A stretch of DNA of 64,000 nucleotides from Fictibacillus nanhaiensis (GCF_023715445.1 NZ_JAMBOD010000004.1:186001-250000), one strand, 5' to 3'. Shown: positions 1 through 8,504, numbered from the stretch's first letter. Notes: generated from the sequence alone by a model not told the origin. Translations and numbers: made by a program.

Positions 1-25
1 TTGTTGGAGATGCACTGTTTTTAGC

Positions 26-751
26 TTATTGAGATTCGAGGTCATTGTCATCCATATATCTTACATAGGAGAGATCATCATTTTGAATGCCGCTCGCATT
101 TTGGCTAAGCTTTGGATAGGTATTTTCATCGTATTTTTTGCCGTTGTTCCAGCCAAAGTACATGGCTTGCTCAAGTTCAAAGGTGTTAATAAAAGGTTTA
201 TCCAGTTCCACTCTTAAGATGGAATCCAGAAAATTTGCCCAATTCTTTGGTAAATCCATTGATCCAAACAAGCGGTTCGTTATATTAATCTTTTGCACCA
301 TTTGGACCCCTGGCTGATACACATGAATATCACCTGTAATATGATAGTTTCTTTCTCTCATTAAGTAAAGATTCATAGAATCCAGTTTGTCATCAGGATG
401 TATGTTCCAAACGATCTTGTATGAATTTGGGTTTTCTTTATCAATCTTCCAAATACTAGGCTGCCCTCCAGACTGTATAGAAGTCACTTCCCACTTATAT
501 TTATTCCATGTCCAGAAGCTTTTCCCATACTTGTTATTCTTCGTAATAAATGGCACAAACACATGTGTATCATCAACATAAATGGTATCTTGAACTTTTG
601 TAGCACCTATATTAAGAAGAGTGCTGTTTATTTTTTGAAGCAATTCGTCTTTTGCTGGCAATTCAGCTGGCTTTGAGTAGTACAACAAATAAACAGCGGC
701 AAAAACGATTAAAATTGAAAAAACAATTAAGGACAATTTTTTATTCATCAT
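26..751 (-). CDS. N-terminally anchored extracytoplasmic protein, unknown
   Basis: 241 residues. One hydrophobic segment at about 6-25, preceded by MMNKK, looks like an uncleaved signal anchor; the rest is polar and rich in Trp and Tyr, so it probably sits outside the membrane. I recognise no enzymatic motif. The ATG overlaps the stop of the upstream membrane gene in an ATGA arrangement, so the two are almost certainly translated together and probably form one complex or pathway. The function is unknown. Confidence 0.75.
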   Translation of the reverse strand: MMNKKLSLIVFSILIVFAAVYLLYYSKPAELPAKDELLQKINSTLLNIGATKVQDTIYVDDTHVFVPFITKNNKYGKSFWTWNKYKWEVTSIQSGGQPSIWKIDKENPNSYKIVWNIHPDDKLDSMNLYLMRERNYHITGDIHVYQPGVQMVQKINITNRLFGSMDLPKNWANFLDSILRVELDKPFINTFELEQAMYFGWNNGKKYDENTYPKLSQNASGIQNDDLSYVRYMDDNDLESQ

Positions 752-1476
752 TCTTTCCCCACTGTAAGTAAAGATTTTTCAGAGCGGAAATACAGCTGTT
801 TTTCCGGAGTTGTTACAAGTAATCCTTTTCCGTCTTTTTCAACATATACGGTGTTGTTCAAAGCACTACCCCATTTCGGAAAAGTTCCTGCAAGTTGATA
901 TGGAAACCTTTCTACACGTCTCCCAAGCGAATCCTCCATATGGACGATTTCACTGTACCACCCATCACTATCAATTCTTTTGCTTTTCATGGTTTGGATC
1001 TGTTGATTTAAAACCAGTTGATTTATCGTCGCTTCTCGTGCAGAAGGATGAAGCGTAATTATACTTAACTCTCCCGTTTCCGCTATATAAGTCGTAATTT
1101 CACTTCCCGGATAAAGAAGGTTGTGGAAGAGAATCGAGGCAAATGTTGCTGTCAGAAAAATGAAGTTCGCGAAGAATCCCAACCATGCAAAACGCCTGTA
1201 AGCTACCCACTTCTCCACCTTGTTTCTAAAGATAAAATACAAAATCCACACACCAAGCGGAAGGATTGAAATTTTAATAAATGTTTCAAAAACAGGCAGG
1301 GTAAACGAAAATGAAAAAAGGCCAATAATGATAACAATAAATACTTTCCACTTCTTCGGCTTCTCCTCTTGCTTTTGATAAATATGATAAGCAAGAAAAC
1401 CAATTAAAAGAAACGCCAGACTATCCATCAGCATAGACGGAAAATGGTTAACAAAATAAAAATCGATGATCAGCAC
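748..1476 (-). CDS. Membrane protein with extracytoplasmic C-terminal half, unknown
   Basis: 242 residues with about four transmembrane segments in the first 120 (about 14-33, 44-62, 66-85, 98-118), then a soluble half. It overlaps the next gene by four bases (ATGA). The first possible start is a GTG that lies against the GGGG of its own ribosome site, so the true start may be slightly downstream, for example Met15. I do not recognise the family. Coupling suggests it works with the anchored protein that follows. Confidence 0.7.
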   Translation of the reverse strand: MLIIDFYFVNHFPSMLMDSLAFLLIGFLAYHIYQKQEEKPKKWKVFIVIIIGLFSFSFTLPVFETFIKISILPLGVWILYFIFRNKVEKWVAYRRFAWLGFFANFIFLTATFASILFHNLLYPGSEITTYIAETGELSIITLHPSAREATINQLVLNQQIQTMKSKRIDSDGWYSEIVHMEDSLGRRVERFPYQLAGTFPKWGSALNNTVYVEKDGKGLLVTTPEKQLYFRSEKSLLTVGKE

Positions 1477-1562
1477 CCCTTTTTTCTACCAATATACTTA
1501 TCTATGTATGGAATATAATAACAATTATTGCACATGGATGATTTTACATCTATCCCAACTAT

Positions 1563-1597
1563 TAAAAAAGCTCAAAGAGCATATTGCTCTTGAGCTG
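1563..1597 (-). terminator. Terminator of galE
   Basis: On the minus strand AGCTCAAGAGCA and its complement form a hairpin of about 12 base pairs followed by TTTTTT, a few bases past the galE stop codon. Confidence 0.85.
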
Positions 1598-1604
1598 TTT
1601 GTTT

Positions 1605-2600
1605 TTAAATAGATGTTTGTGCCATGCCTGTCTGTTTTAAATGCCAGTTCCATGCATGAGTAACCATGTCTTTTAAATTCGTGTATTTCGGCTGCCATTT
1701 TAGTTCTTCCTGTGCTTTTTGTGACGAGGCAATCAGCACAGCTGGATCACCCGGTCTTTGATGAGAATTAACCGATTTTATCTCTCGTTGCGTAACTTCC
1801 CTGCAAGTATCAATCACTTCTTTTACAGAAAAACCTTTACCATTTCCAAGGTTATAAATACCACCCTTATTTTCCTTTCTAATCCTTTGTAGCGCACAAT
1901 AATGAGCATCCGCCAGATCCATTACATGAATGTAATCACGTACACATGTGCCGTCTTCCGTTGGGTAATCATCACCAAACACTTTTACTTCTTTCCTTAT
2001 ATCCAGGGCGACTTCCAGTACGATTGGAATAAGATGTGTTTCAGGATCATGGTTTTCTCCTAGTCTTCCCAGCGGATCTGCCCCAGCTGCATTAAAATAA
2101 CGAAGAGCAACATACTTTAATCCATATGCACAATCCGCCCATTGAAGCATCTTTTCAATCGCAAGCTTCGTTTCACCATAGGGATTTGTTGGTTCTGCGG
2201 GGTCATTCTCCTGTATCGGAATGTTTTTTGGTTCACCGTACACTGCTGCAGTCGAAGAAAATACGATACGATTCACGTTATTCTTAAGCATCACCTTAAG
2301 AAGCGATAGAGTTCCACCTAAATTGTTTTCATAATAAGAGAGAGGCTCTTTCATACTTTCACCAACCAGGGAACTGGCCGCAAAATGGATGACCGAATCA
2401 ACGTTATGAGTCTGGAAAATATAGTTCAATAATTGTTCATCATTCAAACTGCCCATATAGAATGGAACTTCCTCTAAAACGGATTGCCGATGGCCTTTTA
2501 CTAAATTGTCAAGAACAACTACGGATTCACCCTTTTCTTTCAGATAAAGAACGGTATGACTGCCGATATACCCTGCACCACCTGTTACTAAAATTGTCAT
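1605..2600 (-). CDS. galE: UDP-glucose 4-epimerase
   Basis: 331 residues, normal length for GalE, a short-chain-dehydrogenase-fold epimerase that interconverts UDP-glucose and UDP-galactose with bound NAD, feeding galactose use and cell-surface polysaccharides. The NAD-binding GGAGYIG is at about 7-13, the catalytic Ser/Thr at about 116-117 (FSSTAAVYG), and Tyr141-x3-Lys145 in PYGETK. LRYFNAAGA and DYIHVMDL are typical of the family. GGAG lies 12 bases before the ATG. It stands alone between two terminators, with no galK or galT next to it, which favours a role in envelope sugar supply. Confidence 0.95.
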   Translation of the reverse strand: MTILVTGGAGYIGSHTVLYLKEKGESVVVLDNLVKGHRQSVLEEVPFYMGSLNDEQLLNYIFQTHNVDSVIHFAASSLVGESMKEPLSYYENNLGGTLSLLKVMLKNNVNRIVFSSTAAVYGEPKNIPIQENDPAEPTNPYGETKLAIEKMLQWADCAYGLKYVALRYFNAAGADPLGRLGENHDPETHLIPIVLEVALDIRKEVKVFGDDYPTEDGTCVRDYIHVMDLADAHYCALQRIRKENKGGIYNLGNGKGFSVKEVIDTCREVTQREIKSVNSHQRPGDPAVLIASSQKAQEELKWQPKYTNLKDMVTHAWNWHLKQTGMAQTSI

Positions 2601-2627
2601 TTTTCAATCACTCTCCATCAGAAATAA

Positions 2628-2652
2628 GGTGACTTTTTGATGCAAGTCACCC
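2628..2652 (-). terminator. Terminator of the 2658-3059 gene
   Basis: On the minus strand GGTGACTT pairs with AAGTCACC across an 8-base loop, followed by TTATTTC, directly after the upstream gene's stop. Confidence 0.75.
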
Positions 2653-2657
2653 TTCTT

Positions 2658-3059
2658 TTATTTAAGTGTTTTAACAACAATCGCTTGAGATGCACTCTTA
2701 ATAAGGCAGCCTTCAAGGTCTTCTTCTTTAATTAATCCGAGATTGATCGCTGACTTCACTTTTTCCTCGTCGGGCTTTGGTACATGCTGAATCAAGTCCG
2801 TCATATTTAATTCAGTCAACCGGTGAACTGTCTTCTCATCATTAAACTTTTCAGATTTTCGAATTTGTCTTTGCAGCTTGTAGTTATTGACGGTAACTTC
2901 TCCTTTTTCGTTTTTGCCGACAAGGTTATCAAAGTAAATATGAAAGACATTCTTGAGTTCATCCAGTTCCTTTTCAAGCTCTTTCTTCTTTGCACTGAGT
3001 GTGTTGTATTTAATAACCAAGTCCTCTGAAATCGTATAGTCCGTTTTCTTTACAGTCAC
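2658..3059 (-). CDS. Coiled-coil hypothetical protein
   Basis: 133 residues, no membrane segment. Residues about 10-40 are Lys/Glu/Leu-rich and should form a coiled coil (KKKELEKELDEL). The middle is basic (YKLQRQIRKSEKF) and the end alternates charged and hydrophobic residues. I do not recognise a family with confidence. It is a single-gene unit between two minus-strand terminators. Confidence 0.7.
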   Translation of the reverse strand: MTVKKTDYTISEDLVIKYNTLSAKKKELEKELDELKNVFHIYFDNLVGKNEKGEVTVNNYKLQRQIRKSEKFNDEKTVHRLTELNMTDLIQHVPKPDEEKVKSAINLGLIKEEDLEGCLIKSASQAIVVKTLK

Positions 3060-3140
3060 TGCTCGTCCTCCTTCGTAACAAATGGATAATTCATTTTATT
3101 GTGAAGGAGGAGGAAATATACCTTTTTGGTGAGATCAAAT

Positions 3141-3172
3141 AAAAAAACCAACTCACTTGGATGGTGAGTTGG
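3141..3172 (-). terminator. Terminator of the 52-residue gene
   Basis: CCAACTCAC pairs with GGTGAGTTGG and is followed on the minus strand by seven T. It starts seven bases after the small gene's stop codon, which supports that gene being real. Confidence 0.85.
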
Positions 3173-3178
3173 CTCTTA

Positions 3179-3337
3179 TTAATCGTTCTGTTCTTGATCT
3201 TTATCTATCTTTTTCGTCCCTTTACTTACATACGGTTTTGGACCTTTTTTCTTGCTGCTGGATTTCCAGCGGTTCCAGCCCTTCTTCCCAGTACCCTGGC
3301 CGACCCCGCTCTTCTTTTTACCCTTTGCTTTACTCAT
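3179..3337 (-). CDS. Small basic protein, DUF3934-like
   Basis: A 52-residue gene. It begins MSKAKGKKKSGVGQGTGKKG and continues with GWNRWKSSSKKKGPKPYVSKGTKK. It is very Lys/Gly rich, with two Trp in GWNRW. From memory this matches the short Bacillus family DUF3934 of unknown function. GGAG lies 9 bases before the ATG, and a strong terminator follows the stop. The charge suggests RNA, DNA or polyanion binding, which is inference. Confidence 0.75.
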   Translation of the reverse strand: MSKAKGKKKSGVGQGTGKKGWNRWKSSSKKKGPKPYVSKGTKKIDKDQEQND

Positions 3338-3394
3338 CTATAATCACTCCATGAACATTCTATTACTCAGTATAGAGCAGAAAGATGATTTATA

Positions 3395-3801
3395 CTACAG
3401 ACAGGAAAAAATCCTTAAATGACTAAACTTATTTTCATAAACATCTTCAATTCTTTTTTTATTCCAAGGGTGTAGTTCTGGTGGTAAATTATCTTTGTTG
3501 AAGAAAGCTATTTGATCGATTTCATTGTTATTCGTCCACTCCAGCTGCTCTTTAATGTTGGCTTTAAATAAAAGAACAAGATCATCTTTTTTAGGAGCAG
3601 AATAAAGTGAGATTAAGTGGTCAACCACAACAACGAATCCTGTCTCCTCAAGTATTCCCTTTTCACTCCATCAATCGGTGATTCATTAGGATCCAAATTC
3701 CCACCCGGTAGAGTCCAGTTTTGTGAACCATACTTAATTTTTACGAGGAGTATATGATTATGCTCATTAAATATAGCTGCAAAGACCCCTACACTAGGCA
3801 T
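3395..3801 (-). pseudogene. Nudix hydrolase with a one-base frameshift
   Basis: The reading frame starting at 3801 gives the first half of a Nudix protein (LPGGNLDPNESPIDGVKRE) and then runs out of frame. A second frame ending at 3395 supplies the rest (ILEETGF, then VDHLISLYSAPKKDDL). Inserting one A near 3655 (GAATA to GAAATA) restores a complete Nudix box with REILEETGF and a protein of about 135 residues. The family hydrolyses nucleoside diphosphates linked to other groups. Either the gene is inactivated or the base is a sequencing error. Confidence 0.85.
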
Positions 3802-3867
3802 GTAGAGCAGCCTCCTTTTCGAGATAAATTAAGAATTCTAGAATAATGCGCCACCTGGACTCCCTAA

Positions 3868-4248
3868 TCACTTAATAACTTCCTTTAATCTTTGTGCTTC
3901 TGCTTCATCCAATATTCCATACCTATTTTTGTTCGGGTCAACGATTTCGGTTACTTCGTTGTTAAACCAAATCTGATACTCCTCTAGTCTCTCAGGCTCG
4001 TTCGGATCATAGCGGTAAAAAAATGTCAGGATTAGTTCTTTTTTTCTGTCCATCTGTACTTTGGCGTTTTCCCATTTTACTTTTTTGAAGATGGACTCAA
4101 TCATTCTTACCTGGCTTTCTTCGGTTATCATTTGGGCATCTCCCGTTCTCCACTCACCCATTTGATAATCCACTCTGACCAGCTCTTCATGATCACCGCA
4201 CCCTGCCAAGCCTATCAGAACAAATAAAAAAGCTATCCATTTTTTCAT
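3868..4248 (-). CDS. Small lipoprotein, unknown
   Basis: 126 residues. MKKWIAFLFVLIGLAGCGDHEE is a lipoprotein signal with lipobox LAGC, so the mature protein should be lipid-anchored on the outer face of the membrane at Cys17. The remaining 110 residues are charged, with no motif I know. It ends with KEVIK just before a short gap. The preceding acetyltransferase gene ends 9 bases upstream, so the two are probably co-transcribed. Confidence 0.75.
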   Translation of the reverse strand: MKKWIAFLFVLIGLAGCGDHEELVRVDYQMGEWRTGDAQMITEESQVRMIESIFKKVKWENAKVQMDRKKELILTFFYRYDPNEPERLEEYQIWFNNEVTEIVDPNKNRYGILDEAEAQRLKEVIK

Positions 4249-4257
4249 ACATTCTCT

Positions 4258-4824
4258 TTAATCAGCTGGATTAACAATCGCCATTTGCTGGTGATCTTCC
4301 CACTTACCCTTGATCTTCACATTTTTGCGAGCAAGTCCCTCTTTTTCGAACCCCGCTTTTTCTAAAACACGAATGGAGCCAAGGTTATGAGGCATCACTC
4401 CTGCTTCAACACGGTGGAGCTTCAATTCTTCGAACGCATACTTCACGATCAGTTTAACAGCCTCAGTCGCATAGCCTTTTCCGTTGTGCTTCTTATCTAA
4501 GAAATACCCGACAAACGCACTCTGGATAGAGCCTCGAATAACGGAAAACAGATTTATAGTCCCTAACAAACGACCATCTTCATGTGAAAAAATGCCAAAA
4601 TAGTAATCAAGATCTTGCTTCGCATTCTCAGCAAACATCTGCAGACGTTTCCGATGACTTTCAAGCGTGTAAAAGTCTTCTTTACGTTCCATGGCGAACT
4701 CCTCAAAAAAAGTTCTATTCTCCAGCTGCAGCTGAAGCATTTCTTCAGCGTCTTCAACTGTCAATAAACGTATATAAATACTCTTACCAGATAACTTTTG
4801 CTCCATTTCAATACTTTGGTTCAT
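4258..4824 (-). CDS. GNAT N-acetyltransferase, RimJ/RimL type
   Basis: 188 residues from the chosen ATG, which has GAGG six bases upstream; an earlier in-frame ATG at 4854 is less likely. The GNAT fold is clear: an N-terminal substrate region, then GYFLDKKHNGKGYATEAVKLIVKYAFEELKLHRVEAGVMPHN, in which NGKGYATEA is the acetyl-CoA pyrophosphate loop, and GSIRVLEKAGFEKEG. Members of this subgroup acetylate protein N-termini or small amines. It overlaps the upstream small membrane gene by 17 bases. Confidence 0.85.
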   Translation of the reverse strand: MNQSIEMEQKLSGKSIYIRLLTVEDAEEMLQLQLENRTFFEEFAMERKEDFYTLESHRKRLQMFAENAKQDLDYYFGIFSHEDGRLLGTINLFSVIRGSIQSAFVGYFLDKKHNGKGYATEAVKLIVKYAFEELKLHRVEAGVMPHNLGSIRVLEKAGFEKEGLARKNVKIKGKWEDHQQMAIVNPAD

Positions 4825-5026
4825 TTTCATTCCTCGTTTCTTCTTTATATTCAATCTCGTGTTTCGTATCGTATATCGGCTGATCCTTCATCACATCAAT
4901 CTGTCTTCCCATCGTGATGTCATCATAAGGGGTATATTTATTAGAAGGCATCTTACGTTTGAAGATAATGCGGTAAAGGATAATACCAAATACAACCGCA
5001 TAAAAACTCATCCCAGCAACTGTCAT
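4808..5026 (-). CDS. Small single-pass membrane protein, possibly DUF3951
   Basis: 72 residues: one transmembrane segment at about 5-22 and a hydrophilic tail with NKYTPYDDITMGR. From memory that tail matches the small Bacillus family DUF3951; I hold this loosely. The first ATG abuts GAGGT, so Met6 (near 5011) may be the true start. The stop of the upstream gene is 3 bases before it and its end overlaps the acetyltransferase, so it lies inside a tight operon. Confidence 0.65.
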   Translation of the reverse strand: MTVAGMSFYAVVFGIILYRIIFKRKMPSNKYTPYDDITMGRQIDVMKDQPIYDTKHEIEYKEETRNENEPKY

Positions 5027-5029
5027 ACC

Positions 5030-5287
5030 TCAGTTTCCATTTTTCTTTGTCTTTGTAGCATCTTTTTCGTTACCTCTTTTAAAATTGCCCGTCACTTTTG
5101 CGAGAATCAGCTGGACCTCATGATCTGATGGAGCTTGATTGATTTTATTCAAGATTTTCTCCGCTTCCTTCCCTTTTAATGTTGTTACTTGCCTGCCATG
5201 ATAATCAATAAAAACCGTGTTGTTCTTCGTCACTCGGTATGTAAAAACCTCTTTTTCCAGCCGTTTACGCTTATCGATATTCCCCAT
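5030..5287 (-). CDS. Small basic hypothetical protein
   Basis: 85 residues starting MGNIDKRKRLEKEVF, with AGGAGA 8 bases before the ATG. An N-terminal Lys/Arg-rich stretch is followed by FTYRVTKNNTVFIDYHGRQVTTLKGKEAEKILNKI, which reads as two or three beta strands then a helix. The open frame continues upstream without a stop into a degraded acetyltransferase, but the ribosome site and the change of character support this start. I do not know the function. The Lys-rich end (KDATKTKKNGN) suggests nucleic-acid contact. Confidence 0.65.
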   Translation of the reverse strand: MGNIDKRKRLEKEVFTYRVTKNNTVFIDYHGRQVTTLKGKEAEKILNKINQAPSDHEVQLILAKVTGNFKRGNEKDATKTKKNGN

Positions 5288-5294
5288 CTGCCGT

Positions 5295-5463
5295 TCTCCT
5301 CTAGTCACCTCAAAATTTAAGGCTGAACACCATTTTATATTTTCATAGCCTATCCTTTTGTAAAAATCATGAGCTTCTTTTTGGTGAGCTCCTGAACGAA
5401 GTCTCACTAAAACAAAGTCTTGCAACCTCTTTAGAAATCCGCTTTTACAGCAGTTCTAATCAT
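5295..5463 (-). pseudogene. Internally deleted GNAT acetyltransferase remnant
   Basis: An intact start (GAAGGTGATTTTAA then ATG) encodes MIRTAVKADF, a typical GNAT beginning, and then hits TAA. Immediately downstream the C-terminal part of a GNAT protein is readable (RSGAHQKEAHDFYKRIGYENIKW). The roughly 90 residues normally between are missing. This is an internal deletion, not just a frameshift. Confidence 0.7.
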
Positions 5464-5830
5464 TTAAAATCACCTTCTATCATTAGCCTATTACCACATA
5501 TTTCTATTGAATCCGCACAAATTCCTTTACAAAATAGAAAACACCACTAATAACTGTGAAACGCCTATCTTCTTTTTCAACCTCACCAACCTAATTGCCC
5601 TCATTTTTGGTTCTATCACAAAGACGATTTGTTTTAAGATTGGTTTCATTTTTTCTATTTGAAAAGCAGTTTTCCTTTTGAGTTAGCCCTCTTGTTAAAC
5701 TCTACTAAACTTTCAATAATATTATATTTAAACATATGTCTTTTCCAATAATGCAAAAAGTATGTTATGATTGATATATTACAAAAACTTAGGGCTTTCG
5801 ACTTTTCTTAGTCACCCTCCGTTCTTCGAA
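5464..5830. other. AT-rich intergenic stretch
   Basis: About 370 bases of A/T-rich sequence between divergent units. It should carry promoters for the leftward operon and for the rightward gene at 5844. I see no RNA gene, repeat or convincing ORF. Confidence 0.5.
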
Positions 5831-5843
5831 GGGAGTGCAAGAA

Positions 5844-6215
5844 ATGGAGAAAATCAGTGTATTTATGGATGATTACCGGAGTCCGCCTGAGGGCTATGTG
5901 TTTGTTGAGACCATCGACGAATGTATTGAACTTTTGCGAAACTTCGATATCGAACATCTGTCATTGGATCACGACCTGATCAGTAAAACAAGAAATGGTA
6001 CCATGCTTGTCCAAATGATGGTCGATGAGAAACTATTTGCAAACCGCATCACCATTCACTCTGCCAATTCCGTTGCCGGCAAAGTCATGTATAATCACTT
6101 GAAACAAGCACAACGCGATTTTATTATGCCGCCAACAATTATCGTATCTTTACGACCTTTACCTCTCAAATTCATTCCGCCACGTGTCCTACAGCATTAT
6201 CTGGAAGTCAGATAA
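5844..6215 (+). CDS. Cyclic-phosphate processing receiver-domain protein
   Basis: 123 residues from an ATG with GGGAG 9 bases upstream; an in-frame GTG at 5835 lies within the ribosome site. ISVFMDDYRSPPEGYVFVETIDECIELL and HLSLDHDL match the divergent receiver fold named cREC (cyclic-phosphate processing receiver), often misannotated as FtsJ in Bacillus. Receiver-like acidic residues are in MDDYR and LDHDL. The usual length is about 100, so the tail after residue 100 (LPLKFIPPRVLQHYLEVR) is an extension. The substrate is unknown. Confidence 0.75.
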   Translation: MEKISVFMDDYRSPPEGYVFVETIDECIELLRNFDIEHLSLDHDLISKTRNGTMLVQMMVDEKLFANRITIHSANSVAGKVMYNHLKQAQRDFIMPPTIIVSLRPLPLKFIPPRVLQHYLEVR

Positions 6216-6270
6216 CTTATAATCCTAAACTCACAATGCTAACCATAATAAACTGAGGAAACAGCCACAG

Positions 6271-7077
6271 TTAACTTATATCACTATCACTTGGCAAGGT
6301 GGCCGTTTCCTCAATTTGAACAGACCAGAAGATAATCGTTGTACTGTCCCTTACACCTTTTACTCTAACTTCTTCTAATAATATCTGAACACCTTCTTGA
6401 CCACTGTAACCTTTAAACTTTTCTTCTACCGCTGCAGGCTCCTCAAACGCCACACCCGGACATTCCGTTAATCCATCTGTTGTCATAAAAATCTGACTCT
6501 CACCTTGCCGTAATTCTTTCTTTCCAGTGCTGTAACAAGGAACAGGCATCTCAAACGTGTTCACTTCGCCCACCCATTCGTAAAAACTTCTCTGATTCAG
6601 CTGCCTCTCACCAAGTACGATCAATTCAGGATGAAACACGTGCAAGATACAGTCTCCGATTGAAAACCACCATAAATATTTTTCTTTCCGAATAACGATC
6701 ATACAAGCGGTTTCTCCTGTAGTCTTACGGCATGCTTCCATAAAATCAGGTGCCTGAAAAATATCTAAAATAATTGAGTCCATCTTTTTTAACGCCTCAC
6801 CCGCCGGCAGCATCAATACTTTCTGAATTTGTATCTTCTCCCGGTTAAAATGATCGATAACCAACTCAACACTCTGAGCTGTCTTGTGACCATCAAACAA
6901 CATGGTGAATTCCCATTTCCCGCTTTCGCATACCCAAACTAAACAGCCATCTTCATTTTTATATTGACCAGCAGAAGAGTTCCCGCCGAACCTTCCTACC
7001 GTTACATGCCCAACTTGACTCACATCTAGTTCATCAACAAAATGCTTTTCGCTTCCCACCCATTTGAATTCATTCAT
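6271..7077 (-). CDS. PP2C-family serine/threonine phosphatase
   Basis: 268 residues from MNEFKWVG. The start is set by GGAG 10 bases upstream and an 8-base overlap with the HIT gene. PP2C metal-site motifs appear in order: NSSAGQYKNEDG, MLFDGH, WFSIGDCIL, MTTDGLTE and RDSTTIIFW, which replaces the usual DN-x-T. Such enzymes remove phosphate from Ser/Thr in signalling. It is the last gene of the operon beginning at 8504. No partner kinase or anti-sigma gene is adjacent, so the substrate is unknown. Confidence 0.85.
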   Translation of the reverse strand: MNEFKWVGSEKHFVDELDVSQVGHVTVGRFGGNSSAGQYKNEDGCLVWVCESGKWEFTMLFDGHKTAQSVELVIDHFNREKIQIQKVLMLPAGEALKKMDSIILDIFQAPDFMEACRKTTGETACMIVIRKEKYLWWFSIGDCILHVFHPELIVLGERQLNQRSFYEWVGEVNTFEMPVPCYSTGKKELRQGESQIFMTTDGLTECPGVAFEEPAAVEEKFKGYSGQEGVQILLEEVRVKGVRDSTTIIFWSVQIEETATLPSDSDIS

Positions 7078-7525
7078 AAGGATTGCTCTCCAAATATTGC
7101 TTAACTCGCTCACACACCTGAATGATTTCTTCGTTTTTACCGAATGGAGCTTCCGGCCAGTCATACACTTCCCAAGGACCCCAGTATTCTTCAGGAGTGT
7201 TCGGATAACGCGGAATGATATGCATGTGAAGATGAGGAACAGAATTACCTGAAACAACAGCATAGATGTGCTCTGCACTCTCCGTTTTCCGAATCGCGTT
7301 ACTTACTCTCGCCATTATCATACCGAATGCTTTTGCTTCCTCTAGCGTCATATCACCTAAGGAAGGTACATGACGCTTCAAATCGATCATAATATGCCCA
7401 AGGTAAGATGGTTTTCCGCCTTTATCGATATGGCCAACGTACACAAATTCATCTTCATAAATCTTAACACCTGACGTTTGAATGCCCCCGTTATGTTTAT
7501 TGCAAATAAAACAACTCACACTCAT
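7070..7525 (-). CDS. HIT-family nucleotide hydrolase
   Basis: 151 residues. The histidine triad is VPHLHMHII with H98, H100 and H102; H100 is the expected nucleophile. CFIC near the N-terminus suggests a zinc site with later histidines. HIT proteins hydrolyse nucleotide conjugates such as AppppA or AMP-lysine. GGGGAGAG precedes the ATG. The stop overlaps the PP2C start by 8 bases, so the two are coupled. The protein is slightly longer than the roughly 140-residue B. subtilis Hit. Confidence 0.9.
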   Translation of the reverse strand: MSVSCFICNKHNGGIQTSGVKIYEDEFVYVGHIDKGGKPSYLGHIMIDLKRHVPSLGDMTLEEAKAFGMIMARVSNAIRKTESAEHIYAVVSGNSVPHLHMHIIPRYPNTPEEYWGPWEVYDWPEAPFGKNEEIIQVCERVKQYLESNPYE

Positions 7526-7576
7526 TTCCCATCTCTCCCCTCTAAAAATAATAAGCCCACCACTTAAGAGAGTTTC

Positions 7577-7990
7577 TTAATTAAATTGTATTTCATTCAT
7601 TTTACTTAACGGTAAGCCCGCTTCAATATAACTTCTTACCAGTTGCCATTCTTCGTTCTCCAGTCTAAACGTTTGAAAAAATAGATTCGCAGTATCTAAA
7701 CTTTTTCCCTCAATGATTATTGAAGCCCACAGTATGGCCATCACTTCATTCTCACTCAAAGGTATAATCCCCACCTCAGTTAACACCCACTGCACATCTT
7801 TGCCTCGAAATTGGTTAAAAGCCTGTTCCCAGCCCTCAATTGATTCGTCGTAACCAAAATCAAAAATGTCCCGCTTTCTAATCTCTCGTGCTTGATAATC
7901 ATTTGAAATTGCTTTTTTCAAGTCGTCAATGGAAGAGCGTTTCCATGATTCTTTGAAACTCTCTAAAAATGTACGAAACGACTGGTCCAT
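7577..7990 (-). CDS. NTF2-like (SnoaL fold) small protein
   Basis: 137 residues. It starts with helices (FLESFKESWKRSSIDDLKKAI), then REIRKRDIFDFGYDESIEGWEQAF and strands ending in EEWQLVRSYIEAGLPLS, the alpha+beta cone pattern of NTF2/SnoaL proteins. Proteins like this bind small molecules or act as accessory domains. AGGAGG lies four bases before the ATG, directly after the stop of the GNAT gene. The specific role is unknown. Confidence 0.7.
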   Translation of the reverse strand: MDQSFRTFLESFKESWKRSSIDDLKKAISNDYQAREIRKRDIFDFGYDESIEGWEQAFNQFRGKDVQWVLTEVGIIPLSENEVMAILWASIIIEGKSLDTANLFFQTFRLENEEWQLVRSYIEAGLPLSKMNEIQFN

Positions 7991-7991
7991 A

Positions 7992-8504
7992 CTACCTCCT
8001 GAGCAAATCTTTTTGATATTTACTATGGTTATCCGTCTCTCCTATATAGGTAAAACCGTTTTCGCGATAAAACTGGTTTAGCCTTTGGTTATCTGCAACG
8101 CAATCTAGCTTCAAATACGTTTTTTCACTCTGATGGTTTTCTTCTATCCACTTCAGCATGCTTTTACCGATTCCCTTACCCATGTACTTTGAAGAAACGG
8201 CTAATCTATGTAAATATAACGAATCGGAAGAATCCTCAACTCCAAAAATATGCTTATCCCACTCACTTTGTTTAGATGATAGAGTAAACGTCCCTACCAT
8301 CTCACCATTTTCAATAACAATAAATGTTTCCTTATTCTCAATAGCCTTCAGGATCTCCATATCGTCTCCACCTTGTAAAAGATAGCCCCACTGATTAATT
8401 TCATTATTTTTTAACCATTGGGCGACTTCTTTTAGCAAACGTATTACTTGTTCACCTTTTAACGAAGATGCTCTTTCCACTTCAAAACTAGTTATATTTT
8501 CCAA
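7992..8504 (-). CDS. GNAT N-acetyltransferase
   Basis: 170 residues with a TTG start set by GGAGG 8 bases upstream. LYLHRLAVSSKYMGKGIGKSMLKWIEENH contains the acetyl-CoA loop (GKGIGKSML), and LKLDCVADNQRLNQFYRENGFTYIG is the usual GNAT ending. It is the first gene of a four-gene operon (GNAT, NTF2-like, HIT, PP2C) with intervals of 1, about 50 and -8 bases. The substrate cannot be deduced. Confidence 0.85.
   Translation of the reverse strand: MENITSFEVERASSLKGEQVIRLLKEVAQWLKNNEINQWGYLLQGGDDMEILKAIENKETFIVIENGEMVGTFTLSSKQSEWDKHIFGVEDSSDSLYLHRLAVSSKYMGKGIGKSMLKWIEENHQSEKTYLKLDCVADNQRLNQFYRENGFTYIGETDNHSKYQKDLLRR

Noticed and set aside
6271-7278. Longer PP2C start at 7278
   Set aside because: The first 67 codons run opposite to and inside the HIT gene in another frame; the ATG at 7077 has GGAG and fits the family.
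8158-8385. 75-codon ORF opposite the GNAT gene at 7992
   Set aside because: Shadow of the GNAT coding strand.
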